Shown here one piece after another: positions 23,101 to 34,758 of a DNA stretch of 64,000 nucleotides. The stretch is from Macrocystis pyrifera (taxonomy: Eukaryota > Sar > Phaeophyceae > Laminariales > Laminariaceae): contig JASSKH010000030.1 in assembly GCA_031763025.1 (NCBI GenBank), positions 8,236,737 to 8,300,736 of the forward strand. The letters run 5' to 3'. The notes below the pieces were generated by a model, which was not told where the DNA came from, ran no database searches, and saw only the letters and a program-made list of their open reading frames with translations. The translations under genes were made by a program, and so were the position numbers. Numbering within the stretch: the stretch's first letter is position 1; every line of letters begins with the position of its first letter.

Positions 23101-24148
23101 ACAGAGGATCTGCCGGACATATTTTGCTTTGGCATCGCTTTCTATGCAGTTCCTACTGTACGCCAAATGGTTTCATGGGGGATAGCTCATCGGGGTCAAG
23201 AAGTGTGCGCTATTTTTTTTTTAAAACGATGTTTTTTGGGGTGATATATATAGCTGCGTTAAGTGAGGGTTTTAGTCCTTAAAATGTTTTCGGTGTCGCA
23301 CCGCTACCGTGGCACTCGTCCTATCCCTATAACCGTATCCCTCCCCTGATCCCAACCCCAACCCTAACATTATCCGTGCTCTAACCCTTGCCCTACCCCT
23401 AACCCTGCCCACAAGGCGATTGGCCGCGACGTCCGGGGAGTGGAAGTGTTACAAGTGCGGCGTCTCGAAAGACCTACTGCCTCCACTCCACCCCGAGGGA
23501 GGAGGAGGAGGAGGAGGGACGAGGGCAGGGTCTGGGGCTAACCACTACGCGGATCAGATCAAGGAGCTGCACAAGCTCAAGGCCAAAACCGCGCAAGATA
23601 TCGCCGCGGAAAGCCCCATCCCACCGCCCGCCGGCGCGGAGGGCGCTGGGGGTGGCAGTGACGCCCCCGGTGCGGCACCAACACCAGCAGGAGGAGGTGA
23701 ACGATCGACTCCATCTCCCGGCGGGACGAGCGGCGGAATAGGTGTCGTATCGAACGCGGCGGCGGCGGCGGCGAAACCGTCAGGGCGTGCGGAAGGCGGC
23801 AACACCGCCGGAGGCGGCGACGGTAGTGACTTTGTGCCGGCGGCGTCGGCGGCGGCGGCGATGGCCACGGCTGTAGTAGTAGGGACTACAGCGGGGGCGG
23901 AGGGGGAGAGTTCGCGTGCACCCCCTCGTCAGGACAATGCCTCTGATTATGCCGCCGCCGTTGTCGCTGAGAGTGCGGCGCGGGGGGCTCGTGCTGGCGA
24001 GGAGATGGAGCATGGGGACGAGGGGGGCGAGGGGGCGATGGCTTCGGAGCTGGGGGACGACGTGCTGTCCTTCGTTGCCATCGCAATTGCGCTCGCGATC
24101 GTCGGGATCCTGATCCGGAAGGGGCTGCGCTATCTGGAGCCGTTGTGA
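17178..24148 (+). CDS. Tail-anchored ubiquitin-conjugating enzyme E2, UBE2J/Ubc6 family
   Basis: Three exons (17178-17483, 20962-21065, 23416-24148) with GT-AG borders and matching phases give 380 residues. The UBC fold is complete: IKRIHADVRELMKDP, FEWHFTLRGPP, GGIYHGRILLPPEYPFRPPD, then NGRFNTGTKICLTISSYHPE with the active-site Cys at residue 90. Exon 2 supplies WQPAWGIRLILEALISFFP and GALGGLDWTPEER. TxNGRF in place of the usual HPN motif is typical of UBE2J enzymes. A CYKCG pair follows, then about 170 residues of Gly/Ala-rich linker, and a C-terminal hydrophobic segment (VLSFVAIAIALAIVGILI) with a short RKGLRYLEPL tail, as in ER tail-anchored E2s. Known members take ubiquitin from E1 and pass it on during ER-associated degradation. 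Exon 3 begins with TTG in frame; the real start is the ATG at 17178. Introns hold a MITE, a GATA hexamer array and telomere-like repeats. Confidence 0.95.
18330..18548. repeat. Foldback element with GGGTC repeats, copy 1
   Basis: AGGGCTCTTCACGAGTC at about 18328 is mirrored by GACCCGCGAACAGCCCT at about 18526. Between them lie GACCCGACCC and GGGTCGGGTCGGGT runs, also inverted. The same terminal motif encloses a similar interior at about 34980-35153. It looks like a non-autonomous foldback element. It lies in UBE2J intron 1. Confidence 0.5.
18905..18965. repeat. Short ATATAAGGA...TCCTTATAT foldback
   Basis: GGATATAAGGATCATG is mirrored by CGGTCCTTATATTC across about 60 bp. Related motifs (CGGTCCTTAC, ATATAAGGACCG) occur at about 4070-4100, 18165-18210 and 49383-49412. 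This suggests a small inverted-repeat family. Confidence 0.35.
19603..19706. mobile_element. TA-flanked MITE (UBE2J intron)
   Basis: Ends read TTACGGAGGGCCATAGTAAA and TTTACTATGGGTCCCCGTTA, with the family core (CCCTATATTTTTACCAACAA) between them. It is non-coding. Confidence 0.8.
20780..20830. mobile_element. Half MITE
   Basis: Only the left half is present: TCGGGGGACCATAGTAAATAGG to AAATAGTGTTAGTAAAAA. The second inverted end is missing. Confidence 0.65.
21113..21440. repeat. CGATAR hexanucleotide array plus (CCA)n
   Basis: About 310 bp of CGATAACGATAG-type hexamers starts 47 bp after the UBE2J exon 2 donor, followed at about 21450-21475 by a (CCA)n run. The array explains the long Tyr/Arg/Ser-rich open frame on the minus strand. 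Confidence 0.8.
22290..22350 (+). repeat. Telomere-like CCCTAACCC array
   Basis: Degenerate ACCCTGACCCTAACCC units. Similar short arrays lie at 22640-22705 (CCCTAGCCCTATACCCTGAAC) and 23325-23410 (CCCTAACATTATCC, GCCCTACCCCTAACCCTGCCC). The last runs directly into the 3' splice site of UBE2J exon 3, so it serves as that intron's pyrimidine tract. Confidence 0.6.
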
Positions 24149-24409
24149 TCGAGTAGTGGCTCTGCTTGGCTAGTCTCCGCGCGCTGCAAACAGGTCCGCT
24201 GCGGAGAAGGGAGGAGCGGGAGGAGTGATTGGACCCAGTAGGGCGAGAGGAGAGTGGGCGGAGGGGAGGGGGGGGGGGGGGGGGGGGAATAAAGCCGGTA
24301 GGGCAAGAGGAGAGTGGACGGAGGGGAGGTTGGGAGGGGGGGGGGCACCCCGGGTCTCGGATCGGCTCGGTTCTCCACTAAGTTGAGGGCAGGCAGGCGG
24401 GGACGAGCG

Positions 24410-24690
24410 AGGGGGGGGGGGGGGGTGTACTCGACTCGACGGGGGGGGGGGGGGGGGGGGGGGTACTCATTCTATTATCATGCATGGCCGTAAGCGTATT
24501 GGCGGTAAGCGTATGACCATAGACCCTCGTATCGCTACAATGCCGGGACGGAGCACGTCGGGTTTTCACCGACCACAGGCATAAAGAGTGTTTGCACCAA
24601 GCGCGAAGCGCCGTGAGGTGTTGGGCGAGTCGCATGAAGGGTGTGCTGCATCCTACTAAGAGCCTCTTTCGAGGCGGATTTTTCTTGCAT
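24410..24690 (-). repeat. C-tailed SINE-like element, near full length, doubled tail
   Basis: A minus-strand copy runs from about 24690 (AGGATGCAGCACACCCTTCA) through the GTCGGTGAAAACCCGACGTGC-like block to ATGAGTACCCC (G tract on the plus strand at about 24441-24464). A second tail unit (GAGTACACCCC with its own C run, 24412-24432) follows, so a very short copy seems to have been added to the tail. Confidence 0.65.
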
Positions 24691-24882
24691 AAGGATGACA
24701 GCGTCAACGAATGAAGGAGGGAGGGGCTCGAGGCGCGCTCGGTAGAAATCGGCGCAGAGCTCAAAATCCCCCGGCTTCCATTTAAAACGCAGGACAACAC
24801 ACGCCCTCGTCGGAAAGTTGTTCAAAGCTGGGTTTTTCGACAACGGGGTGAAAAGTGCCAAAGGCGTTATTCTCTTGTGTGC

Positions 24883-24884
<2 letters not shown>

Positions 24885-24959
<75 letters not shown>
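24885..24959 (+). repeat. C homopolymer, 75 bases
   Basis: An uninterrupted run of 75 C. It is not clearly preceded by the TGAGTA end of the C-tailed elements, so its origin is open. Exact length is uncertain in any assembly. Confidence 0.85.
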
Positions 24960-25419
24960 TTACCCCGTGGTGCTTGGAGAAAATCGGCTCTGAAATTCAT
25001 CCCATGTGGTGTGTTGTCTTATCACCCAGTGTGATACAAATTTCCATCGTCATGGGGAGGAGTGGGGTGGTGTGGCGTGGGTGGGAAATGAAAAGGAGGA
25101 TGGGGGGGAGGTGCGGAGGATTGTTTGCGCGCCCCTGCTATGGTGTTGCGAGTGCTAGAGTGACTGCGAAGGCCGAGGAGGAGGGTGTGGGTGTGGCGGC
25201 GGCAACAGGCAGAAGGAGACGCTGTTGTTTTTGCGCGGGCAGCGTGGAAGCGGGTTAATGCGTGACTACTTTTTGGATGTTCCGTGCCGACGGGATGGGG
25301 CACAGGGTAGGATGTGTAGGAGGTGAGAGAGGTTGGGGGAGGGGGCGGGGAGGGGTTGGTGAAGTAGTTAGGCAGGGGGCGGGGGGGGCGGGTGAGGATC
25401 GTTGCTGTACGGGACGGCG

Positions 25420-25421
<2 letters not shown>

Positions 25422-25452
<31 letters not shown>
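25422..25452 (+). repeat. G homopolymer, about 30 bases
   Basis: An uninterrupted G run in G-rich sequence, followed by TACGATCAGGG. No element end is recognisable. Confidence 0.75.
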
Positions 25453-25453
<1 letters not shown>

Positions 25454-26194
25454 ACGATCAGGGGTGTTGCTGTACAGGGTGAAGGGGTGTGTTGTGTGAG
25501 AGAGAGAGGAAAGTGCTGTTCCGGGGAGGCTGTACGGTAGGTAGTGCGATGGTTGGTGAGGGTTGAGGCCAAAAGCAATGGTTGGCATAGAAGGAGGGGC
25601 TATGAATACTACCGGTTCCTGTGTGGAGACCTTTCGTTGTTGTTATCACTTTTTTCTCTCCCCCGGGAATAGGAGGGTGATGTTTGCGTACGTAAACGAA
25701 AAATGGTTCGGTTGCAGTTCTTTTGAAGATGGCTACGTGAGGGGGCGTGTGAGCTGGGGCCAGGGCGAGAGAACGGGGCGTCGCAAGCGCTCGTATCGTT
25801 TTGACTGGCGGGTCGGGCCGCCGAGTTGCTGTTGCTGCTGCTGCTGCTTTAGTTTCTGCATCTGCTCCTGGTGCTGGTGCTGCTAATGCTGGTTTCTCCT
25901 GCTACTGCTGGTGCCGCTACCGCGGCTTGTGTTGCTGCGGTCGTGGCTGCCGCTGTTTTTTGCTGCTATTGCTACTGCTGCTGCTGCTGCGTCTGCGGCT
26001 GTGCTTTGGTGAACGCTTTCTTTGTTGGTAGGTTGCACCGCCACACCGAGCGCTTGCGTTGGTGATTCGGCCGGTGGGGGGGCAAGGGCGACGGGATGGG
26101 TAGGCTCCACAACGAAGATTAATTAGTCCGAGACGATACCAAAGTAGTATGTACCAGTAGAAGCCAATGATGTAGCCGCGGTTTGTCTCGGTGT

Positions 26195-26690
26195 TTTTTT
26201 CCTACAGTATTTGGTGGATTTCGCCCTTCGCCCTGAGCGGCTGGTTGTCCATGATTGGTTGGTCCCGTACCGACGTGCTGAGCGACTCTTGCTGGGTGGT
26301 CGATTTTTGCGGAGGGGTTGAGCAGACTGCCCTGCTTAGTTCTTTGCCTGTCGGTGAGTTGAGCGGCTTTCCATGATTGGTGGGTTCCTACCGGCGTCCT
26401 GCGCGGCCGCCGCCTATCCATGATTTGTTGGTTCTGTACCGGCGCGATGAGCGACTCGTCCTGAGTGGTTATTTTTTCGCGCGGACAGGTTGAGTGGTTC
26501 TCTCCTGATTGGTCGACCTCTAACGTGTGGGCTGAGTGGCTTCCCCTGACTAGTTTGACTTCTTCGGTCGGGTTGACCGGCTTTTTCATGTATGGTTGAG
26601 CTCTTCCGTCGGGTTAAGCGGCTTGATCGAGCGGCTTTTCCTGGTCGGTTGATTTCTACGGGCGCGTCTGTTGAGACCCTCTCATGTAAT
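26195..26690 (+). repeat. Imperfect GTTGAGCGGC / TGATTGGTTGGT tandem repeats
   Basis: Variants of CATGATTGGTTGGTYCCGTAC, CGRCGTGCTGAGCGACTC and GGTTGAGYGGCTTTYCC recur about every 40-90 bp. They give a repetitive, non-conserved frame on the minus strand. Confidence 0.5.
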
Positions 26691-28146
26691 TTTTATATCC
26701 TCTTGTTTTTTTTTTATCTCTGTCGTGTCGCCGCCCGCTTCGTCCCGCCGGCGTGTAATCTACTATTAGTTATATTAATACTATATTTGAGCATAAGAGT
26801 ACCAGATAGCACTCTATTAACCCTTTGAGGACTGTACCCCCGTTTTGGGGACAAACTCTTCTTCTTCAAGGTCATGTTTCGGGCGAGATGTTGAGCTCCT
26901 CCTCATGCGAGCAACTCGAAAATAAGAAACAAGCTACCACCCCTAGAAGGCGTTGTTGCTCGGATTGCCATCTAGTGCTTTTACTATAGGCTTTGGGACT
27001 GTTCATCGGGGGTGTACTTTTTTTTTTTGTCCATTCTCAAACCTCAGTTTGTGGGTGGCTTTCTAATGATGTACCGATATAGTATTGAGGCTCCGTGAGG
27101 GAGGAGTAGCCTCAGAAAGATTTTTTATACGCCTGTACCCTTTCAGCACGTCTCTACTACTGCTACTGGTGCAGTTCTGGCCATCTACCAAATATGAAAA
27201 CCGGGGATATACTGGCCGAGGCTACGTACGTTTTTTTTCGTTGGTGAAAGGTGTTTTCTACTCAAATGTCACGTGTAACCGCTGATCGACGGCGAGAATC
27301 TTTGAGGCGGTGGGTTGCGCCGAGGCCACCGAACGGGGTCCTTCTCGCAGTATACCAGTATGTCCCGATGTATATGGAACGTTCAATATTTGAATATTTT
27401 CGTGCTAAATAACCCTACATTGCGGGACAGAGCGGTAATTAATACACCTGGTATATACATGACATACATACCTGGTACTTGAATGCCTGGTTATTTCTTC
27501 TTTCCTCTCGTCGCCCCCCCCCAAAATCTCATCTCATGAAAACGAAACCGGGTGCGGCTGCACGACTGCTCGAGGCCGGACCCCTCGTTTTTGTTTGGAC
27601 CGCGAATAGTACCCATTTTGGCTCCTCTAGTAGAAGTACAACGCCCACGCCGGGCAAAAAAGGGATGTGTACCGCCTTCTATAGGGGCTGATAACCCCCC
27701 CCCCCCTGTAGGGTCATCTCCCGGCATATGAAACGAGAAGGGCCAAGTTGTTGCTGCTCGTTGTCAGCCGTGTGTTTTGTCTTGTCAACGGCGCCCGGCG
27801 TGATATATGGATGGCGTTTTTGCTTCAAGGCCAAGTTGGGGCTCCTTCGGAGGCACAGGCGGTCTGTCCGCATGGTGGATTGGTCGGTCGGTTAGTTGTT
27901 GGTTTGGTCAGTCGGTTGATTGGTTGGTTGATCGGTCGATTGTTCGGCTGGTCGGTTGGTCGGTTATTGGTTGCCTGATGAATTGACTATAAAGTTCGTT
28001 TGTGTATAATTATGGACTGACTGGTTGATTCAGATTGTCGGTTGCTTGCTTGATTGACCGGCTGATCCGCTGGCAAGCTCTAACTGATTTGACTCTCTCC
28101 GTAAGACGATTGGTCGGTTGATCGAATGGTTGATTGATGAATATAT

Positions 28147-28373
28147 GGTTCTCGCCCGCGCAACCGTGCTCGGAGTACACGCACGCACACGAAACGAAAG
28201 AAGAAAAAAGGATCGAAGGACTGAAAGTACGACGAGCAATGGAGAAAACAAAGACCCGCTGGAACGGTCCGGCAAGTAATAAACGGAGGCGATTCCCAAG
28301 TGGGAGCTCTGAGAGGCCAGGGATGTACCAACCGAGCACGCTCAGAGATCGAGATCTTAAGTAAGTAGTTCTA
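28147..28373 (+). repeat. Interspersed repeat, copy 2 (partner at 5.28 kb)
   Basis: Same orientation and nearly identical to 5281-5505, including CACGCACGCACACGAAAC, GAGAAAACAAAGACCCGCTGG and ACCAACCGAGCACGCTCAGAG. The left end joins TTGGT-rich sequence and the right end joins TATACACGAGC, unlike the first copy, which defines the element ends. Confidence 0.75.
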
Positions 28374-29934
28374 TATACACGAGCGCGATTTTCTTAACTT
28401 CCTTCATCAAGCTAATCTGCTGTAGTCAGCAGATGAATCGAGGTCGTAAAAAACCAGCGCGGGTCACCCTGCCCTGGTCGTATTGGGTATCATTGGGTTG
28501 AGTTGAACACAACAACCACAATTCGGTTCATGAGAGATAAAAGACACACGGGGTGACTAACACACTCATCGGGCTCCTGCCTTCCTCTTGCGTACACGCA
28601 GTAATAAGGGTAAGAGCATTTTTCGGTCGAAATATTTCTGATTGATAGGCCTTCTAAACTTAGGAAGTCCCCGATATCGTTCGTTTCAAATCTATTTCTG
28701 GGGAGTAGTCTACGTAGGCCATGGCAATGATTGCTCGTCGGGATAAGGGTACAATGTTCGTCAAACCGTTTGTTGGGTTAAGACATGGGCAGATCCATCG
28801 TAGCATGCGTCACCTATACCCAGCACTACTGTAAGTCTTATCGACCCAAAAAGTGCCTCGACGTGGACCGATATAGACGGATGGATGACCAACCCGAGCG
28901 CCTCTAGAAACCATATTTATTGCGCCATGCTGTTTCATTTCTCTTGTACTTATTCAATTTTTATCTATTACCATAGTATGCTCTGTATTTCCTCTCGAAC
29001 TACTGCCTGTTAGTCCTTTCGTCCCTCCATGCACCCGGCCTCTTCAGTTACAGTGGGAGCCTAATACTGCTAAATGAAATGCAAAACAAAAAAAAGTCGA
29101 TCGCACGCCCTTGCTGCGGCAACCTACCTGTTACCCTTCTCGCCCCCCCCAACTTATTTTCATCATTGGTAACTTCCGCCACATAATACGAAAAAAAACA
29201 CACACACACGGAAACAATCCATTACCAACGTCCTGGCGCCCTCTCCTTCACTCCCCCCGCCAAACACCCTCGCCCCCACCAACACACACGTTTATCACTC
29301 AAGAGATATTCCCACCAAGAAAAAAAGCCATATTATAGTTTATGATCCCGTCTGATCCATCCACATATTTCATGATTTTTTCACCATCCAACATATGGAA
29401 CGCGCATCGACCCCCCTCCCTCTCCTTCGCCTAGTTAACGTCGTGCCCTCTTGGCCGCCTTGAGTCACGAGTACCATACCACTCACGTTGACTGGTCTGG
29501 TCGGTCGTTACAAAATTCTTGAGAGAGGAGAAGGGGAGGGGGGGGAGAAAAAAAGAAGCAACAACAACAGCAAAAAAATCATTCGAAACGTTGTATAGAA
29601 GGCATGTACGCAACAACAACAGACGCCCGGAAAGGCATGCACGCAGTCTCTTGTACGCAGGTGTCACACCATCACCACGACCACCACCAACCATCATCAC
29701 CACCACGACCACTACCAACGCTTAACCTCACAACGCGAACCACCACCGCCACCGCCAACACCAGCTTGCTAGATGGTCCTCGGAACGGCGGGCATTCAGG
29801 CCCAGGACCCGCGCGCGCCCTCACATTTATCCCCCCCAACTTTCTTCCCTTGCAACTCCTCTCCTACTTTTTCTCCCTGCTCCTAAGCTACCCAGCAAAA
29901 CAAAATACAGGGGGTTGAGTCGGTCAGATACACG

Positions 29935-29987
<53 letters not shown>
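29935..29987 (+). repeat. C homopolymer, 53 bases
   Basis: An uninterrupted C run after GGTCAGATACACG. The preceding GTTGAGTCGG resembles, but does not match, the TGAGTA end of the C-tailed elements. Confidence 0.85.
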
Positions 29988-30047
29988 TGCACCCTCGGCC
30001 CTCCCGTTGCGCAGCAAACGCCTCTTTTTCGTCCGTTCGTCGACATC

Positions 30048-30210
30048 GGTGTGGGGGCGGGGGGCTTACTCATTTGACCATAGTCCACGCACCCGTTTCG
30101 AGGCGGAGCACCGTGGGGCAAGGGTGGTCGGAAATACGTCTCATCAGCAGCTGAACTGGGCGTTGGCTGGAAATTGGCCAAACGCCCGATGGAGGCTCTC
30201 CCCATCTTCC
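30048..30210 (-). mobile_element. Diverged 3' fragment of the C-tailed LINE
   Basis: On the minus strand it reads GGTGCTCCGCCTCGAAACGG, then TGGTCAAATGAGTAAGCCCCCCGC, matching the LINE 3' end with divergence. It is severely 5'-truncated. Confidence 0.5.
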
Positions 30211-30772
30211 AAAAGCCTCCTTCCAAGTATTTTTTTTTACTCTTTCGAAGTTTCTCTCTCGAGATTTTTTACTCCTCGAGTTTTCTCTCAAGTTTTTTAG
30301 ACCAAAAAAAAAAAAGAAAACGTCGGCTGCGGCTTCACGCGGCGCAAGCAATCAAATCAATCCATCAAATCAGACGACGCAATGCAATGACAACACGGCC
30401 GTAAAAAAGACGACAACGATGAACGACAACAGCAGCAGCAGTAGCAGCGGCGGCAGCAGCAAGAACAGCAGCGGCAGCAGCAACATCAACATCAACAGCA
30501 GCAGCCGCAGCTAAAGCCGGGTGGATGACTGGTGCTTAAATTTGTTTCTGTCCCTAAACTATTTGCTCAAGGGTCTGCACTTCCACTTAAAAATCTTCCC
30601 AGGGATTCAAACTCTCACTTTTATCTCTCTTCCTCTTTTTCTCTGCCTCTTTTCATTTTTTATCTTCTCTCCCTCCTCTCTCTTTTCACAGATTTCGCTC
30701 CCCCTCTCTCCCCCCCCCCCCCCCCCCGCCCCCGCTCGTGTTGTTCAATTAAGTTCATTCACCGAGCGGGAA

Positions 30773-30774
<2 letters not shown>

Positions 30775-30816
<42 letters not shown>
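30775..30816 (+). repeat. G homopolymer, 42 bases
   Basis: An uninterrupted G run about 45 bp after a shorter C run (30711-30735). The two could pair as a hairpin. Confidence 0.8.
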
Positions 30817-30817
<1 letters not shown>

Positions 30818-31784
30818 GGGGGGAATCGTTCAAGGAAAAAAAGAAAAAGACTAAAAGAAAAAAAAACTCGATACACACACATCAAAGATTCGATCCACAC
30901 CCAACAAACCCTCTCCCCACCACCCCCTCGACCCCCCCCCTCCAGTCCCCTCCCCTCCCACCACAACCTTGGTCGGGATTTTCAACCGTAAACAGGCACA
31001 CAGCAGCACACGATGCGTGAATCCGTGGCAGGCCCACCCCACCCCCCACCCATGATGCCATGCCACACTCGGGGGTAAAATCCTGTCGATATTCCCCCCC
31101 ACCCCCTGCCCCCTCTCCAACATCGGGGTCTGCAATGATACCCCCATCGACACGATCAAAAACGCCACAGCAAAAATATTACGAGTCCTGCGTCAGGTAT
31201 CAACCACGCACCATACACACATACAAGAAACTGGGGGGGGGGGGGGAGGATAGAAACCGCTCCCCTGGTTTTCTCGGTACCCGCCGTAACAAATCGGCCA
31301 AACATTCGTTATCCAATAGAGTTTCAGGTGTGTGGAAAAACACGTCTAGACGAAGCTTCAAGTTATACACCAAATAGCACCCGACACGACAAAAGAGACA
31401 CGGGGTTGATACAGATTCCCCCCCCCCCATCGCCCTCCCTCCCCCCCTTCCCCCCCTTCCCCCCCTCACCCTGCCTAAAACACGCCTACAGGTTGCACGA
31501 TTGAGTTGCGGCAAGTCAAATCAAGTCAAGACAAGTCAAGACAACTCAAATCAACTCGACCCAACTCAACCCGACTCCAGCCACCTCGACTTAACTCCGA
31601 AGCAGCAAGTGTTGGGCGTGCTAATCACTCGCACCAAATCGCTTCAAATCATGGCAAGTCAAGTCAAGCCAGTGCGTCTATCCGACAAGCCCAGTCACTG
31701 CCCTTCTGGCTCGACTCCGTTTTCGCTTGAACCTACGTACGCGATTCAGCGACACAAGCGCCAACGCGGCGTTAAGGCCGCGAT

Positions 31785-31970
31785 AGCTATAACGCTAACG
31801 CTAACGCTAACGCCAACGCTAAACGCTAAACGTAAAACGCTAAACGCTAAACGCAAAACGTAAAACGCTAAACGTAAAACGCTAACGCTAAACGTAAAAC
31901 GCTAACGCTAACGCTAACGCTAACGCTAAACGCTAACGCTAAACGTAAAACGCATACGCACCGGTTACGC
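31785..31970. repeat. CGCTAAC / CGCTAAA / CGTAAAA array
   Basis: About 170 bp of 6-7 base units alternating CGCTAA, CGCTAAA and CGTAAAA. They are one change away from a plant-type CCCTAAA telomere unit. Non-coding. Confidence 0.7.
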
Positions 31971-32143
31971 CAACGCAGCCCGCTAGCGCTAACGGGCGCC
32001 AACAATTGGCATCGCACGGACGCTCCATCACCAAAGCCAGGGGTGGGTGGGTGGGAGGGTAGGTGGGAGCCAACCGCTACTACCGCGCTCCTCAAGAGCC
32101 AAGAGGAGGCGCGGCAGGCGAAAGACGCGCCCTCTCATTGCCC

Positions 32144-32782
32144 TCACGCCTTGACGCGCTTGGCCGGGGGCTCCGGTACGGCCACCGCCTCCACCACCGC
32201 CTGCACGACAATCAATCCAGCGAGGACCAGTGAACGATAACGATAACGATGGCGGCGGCAGCGGAGAAGTTTTTTTTTGGGGGGGGGGGGGGAGAGGAGG
32301 GGATCAGTGCATTTTATTTATTTTTTTTTTTTGGGGGGGGTCAGCGTTGGACACTTGCTGGAGTGGGGTGGGGTGGAAACGGGAGGGGGTCAAGGGTGGG
32401 AAATTTGATCGGGGGGGGGGGGGGTGTGTACTCGATAGGAGAGTAGGAGAGATGTACTCGACCTCATGCATGGCCGTAGTCGTATGACCATAGAGCCTCG
32501 CATCTGCGTAATACGCCTGTTCTATATTCCATTTGTAGTATGGAGGTTGTGCAAAAATTACGATGTGTTTATATATGACTTACTACTGAATTTTACGACA
32601 AGCCGTTCGCGCGTCTTCTACCTGGTATATGTAATCCCTCGATAATGATATAGGTCAATGACTCCCCCGGATGCTACCCGGGCCAACAGGATAATTTTCA
32701 TACTCATTCTGCGCACTGATACTATATATTAGCCCGAATAAAGGAAAGTAATATGACGTTGCAACATGATGAAATTTGTTAC

Positions 32783-32864
<82 letters not shown>

Positions 32865-34725
32865 GAGGACCAGCGTGGGATGTTTCTCGTCTTGGTATTG
32901 TTTCGGTTTCCGTTTTTTTTTTTTTTTTCATCGTCTATTATCACCGTCCTGCTCAACCCCGCCAAGAGGCGTTCACACTCAACGACTTCCTGGACAAGCC
33001 GTGGTCACACGTGCCCCCCTCCCCCCTATACCCCCCGGCGCATGCTTTTCTTTACTTCATTTTAGCGCGAGACGCGCGGTCTATTAAAAGCAAGCATGGT
33101 GGTGAGCTCCCACACCGCATTGGGCACGGACTGCTTACTTCAGGCGTGGTCCGGCACAGTCACCACCGCATCATCTACCACCAACAAAAACAAACAACAC
33201 CACCACCACAGCAACCACCACCGCACCATCACCCATCTGCAGAAAAAAAAAAAACGCGCGACGCTGACGACGAAAAACAGCAGCGAAAAAAACAGCGACA
33301 GCAGCGACAGCGAACAGCAACCGCAACTATCACGGGGGACCACAGTAAATAATAGTGACTAAACATACCCCCAGTTACGGGGGGTCCATAGTTAATAGGA
33401 CCTATGCTATACATAAAAAACCTATATATTTATATATTTTTACGAACAATATTTGGTCCTATTTACTATGGACCCCCGTAATAGTACAAGTAGGTAAATG
33501 TGTAGGTTTTTGTGTGTGCCATAGGTCCTATTTACTATGGTCCCCCCCCCCCGAAAAAAGAACGGCAACGGCAACAACGACACCACCGCCTCCGGCACAA
33601 ACGAATACAGCAACACAGCAGCACTCACCGCTTCGCGAGCGTCGATCTCCGACGCCATGCGGTGCTCCAGCAGCATGTGGTTTTCCGGGGCGAGCCCGAC
33701 ACACGCGCGCATCACGTTAATAATTGCCTGATGTATGATGCCACGGCATGAGCAACGAACAACAACGGAGAACACGGCGTCAACCATTGCCGCACAAACA
33801 ACGCGCGAGATAGCACGCCCGCTTTGGTGCACGAAAAAAAAAAAAAAAAACTAATAAGGAGCCACATTCGCCACGACGATGTCGGGAATGGAAACAACCT
33901 ACGCACTGGGTTGGGATTTTTTTTGTCAGAAATCAAACCAAACATTATTTATTTTGTCAGTATACCCCCCGTGCTCCGTCTCGAAAGGGATGCGTGGTCA
34001 ACGGTCAAATGACCAAGGCAAGGAACAAATGAGTACGCCCCCCTTCCCCCCCCCCCCCCCGCTACACCGGAAACTAAATTAACTAATTGAAGCTGTCATC
34101 CATATGAATATACCCAAGTCCGCCTCACAAGCGGTTCTCAGTAGGCTAGAGCTCATCCTTCATGCGACTCGCCGAACAACACCTGACGGCGCTTCGCCAA
34201 GCTTGGTACGATCAATGTCTGCCTGGTCGGTGAAAAGCCGACATGCTCCGTCCCCGGCATTGTAGGGATGCGAGGGTCTATGGTCATACGACTACTGTAC
34301 GGCCAATACATGAGATCGAGTACATCTCTCCTACCGAGTACCCCACCCCCCCCCCCCCCCCCCGCTTCTGGGGCTCGGACAAAATAGTGGGGTGTCGTTT
34401 TTTTTTTTTTTTTTGGTGTACCCTTGGGCACACAACACGGTGGCACGGGAAATATCTCGTCGGAGTCTTTCCGCAACAGACGCCGCGCTCGGCGTTTGTT
34501 TGCTCGTACTCGTTCCGCTATCTATTGAGAGAAGGGTGCTTCGGGTGAAATCGTTCCAGGGGAAGTTTGTTGTCTCAAGTGTCATGAGGTACATAAGAAC
34601 CAACCGCAGGCACGTTTTACTTTGCGAAATTAGTGTGTTTTATCAGGTGCCATTTTTGCACTACTAACAGCAACACAAGGCATCAACAACACCGCGCGCA
34701 GAAGCGAGGGAAGGGACGAGGGCCT

Positions 34726-34758
<33 letters not shown>

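Larger units (their letters stand above)
24149..32143. other. Gene-free repeat region between convergent genes
   Basis: The UBE2J and INO1 genes end facing each other across about 8 kb. It holds C-tailed elements (24.4-24.7, about 30.05-30.2 kb), the longest homopolymers, GCT-rich sequence (25.83-26.0 kb), GTTGAGCGGC repeats (26.2-26.7 kb), TCGGTTGGT repeats (27.88-28.1 kb), the second copy of the 5.3-kb repeat, pentamer repeats (31.5-31.6 kb) and a CGCTAAC array. At 28.38-29.9 kb I see nothing beyond simple sequence. No reading frame here is convincing. Confidence 0.5.

Noticed and set aside
24818-25258. Poly-Pro frame
   Set aside because: Produced by the 75-base C tract.
26119-26589. 156-codon minus-strand frame with repeated NHG/GENH motifs
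   Set aside because: The repetition follows the GTTGAGCGGC/TGATTGGT tandem DNA repeat; no splice context or start supports a gene.
32753-33352. Poly-Gly frame of about 200 codons
   Set aside because: Produced by the 79-base G tract and CAR-rich intron sequence; no conserved domain.
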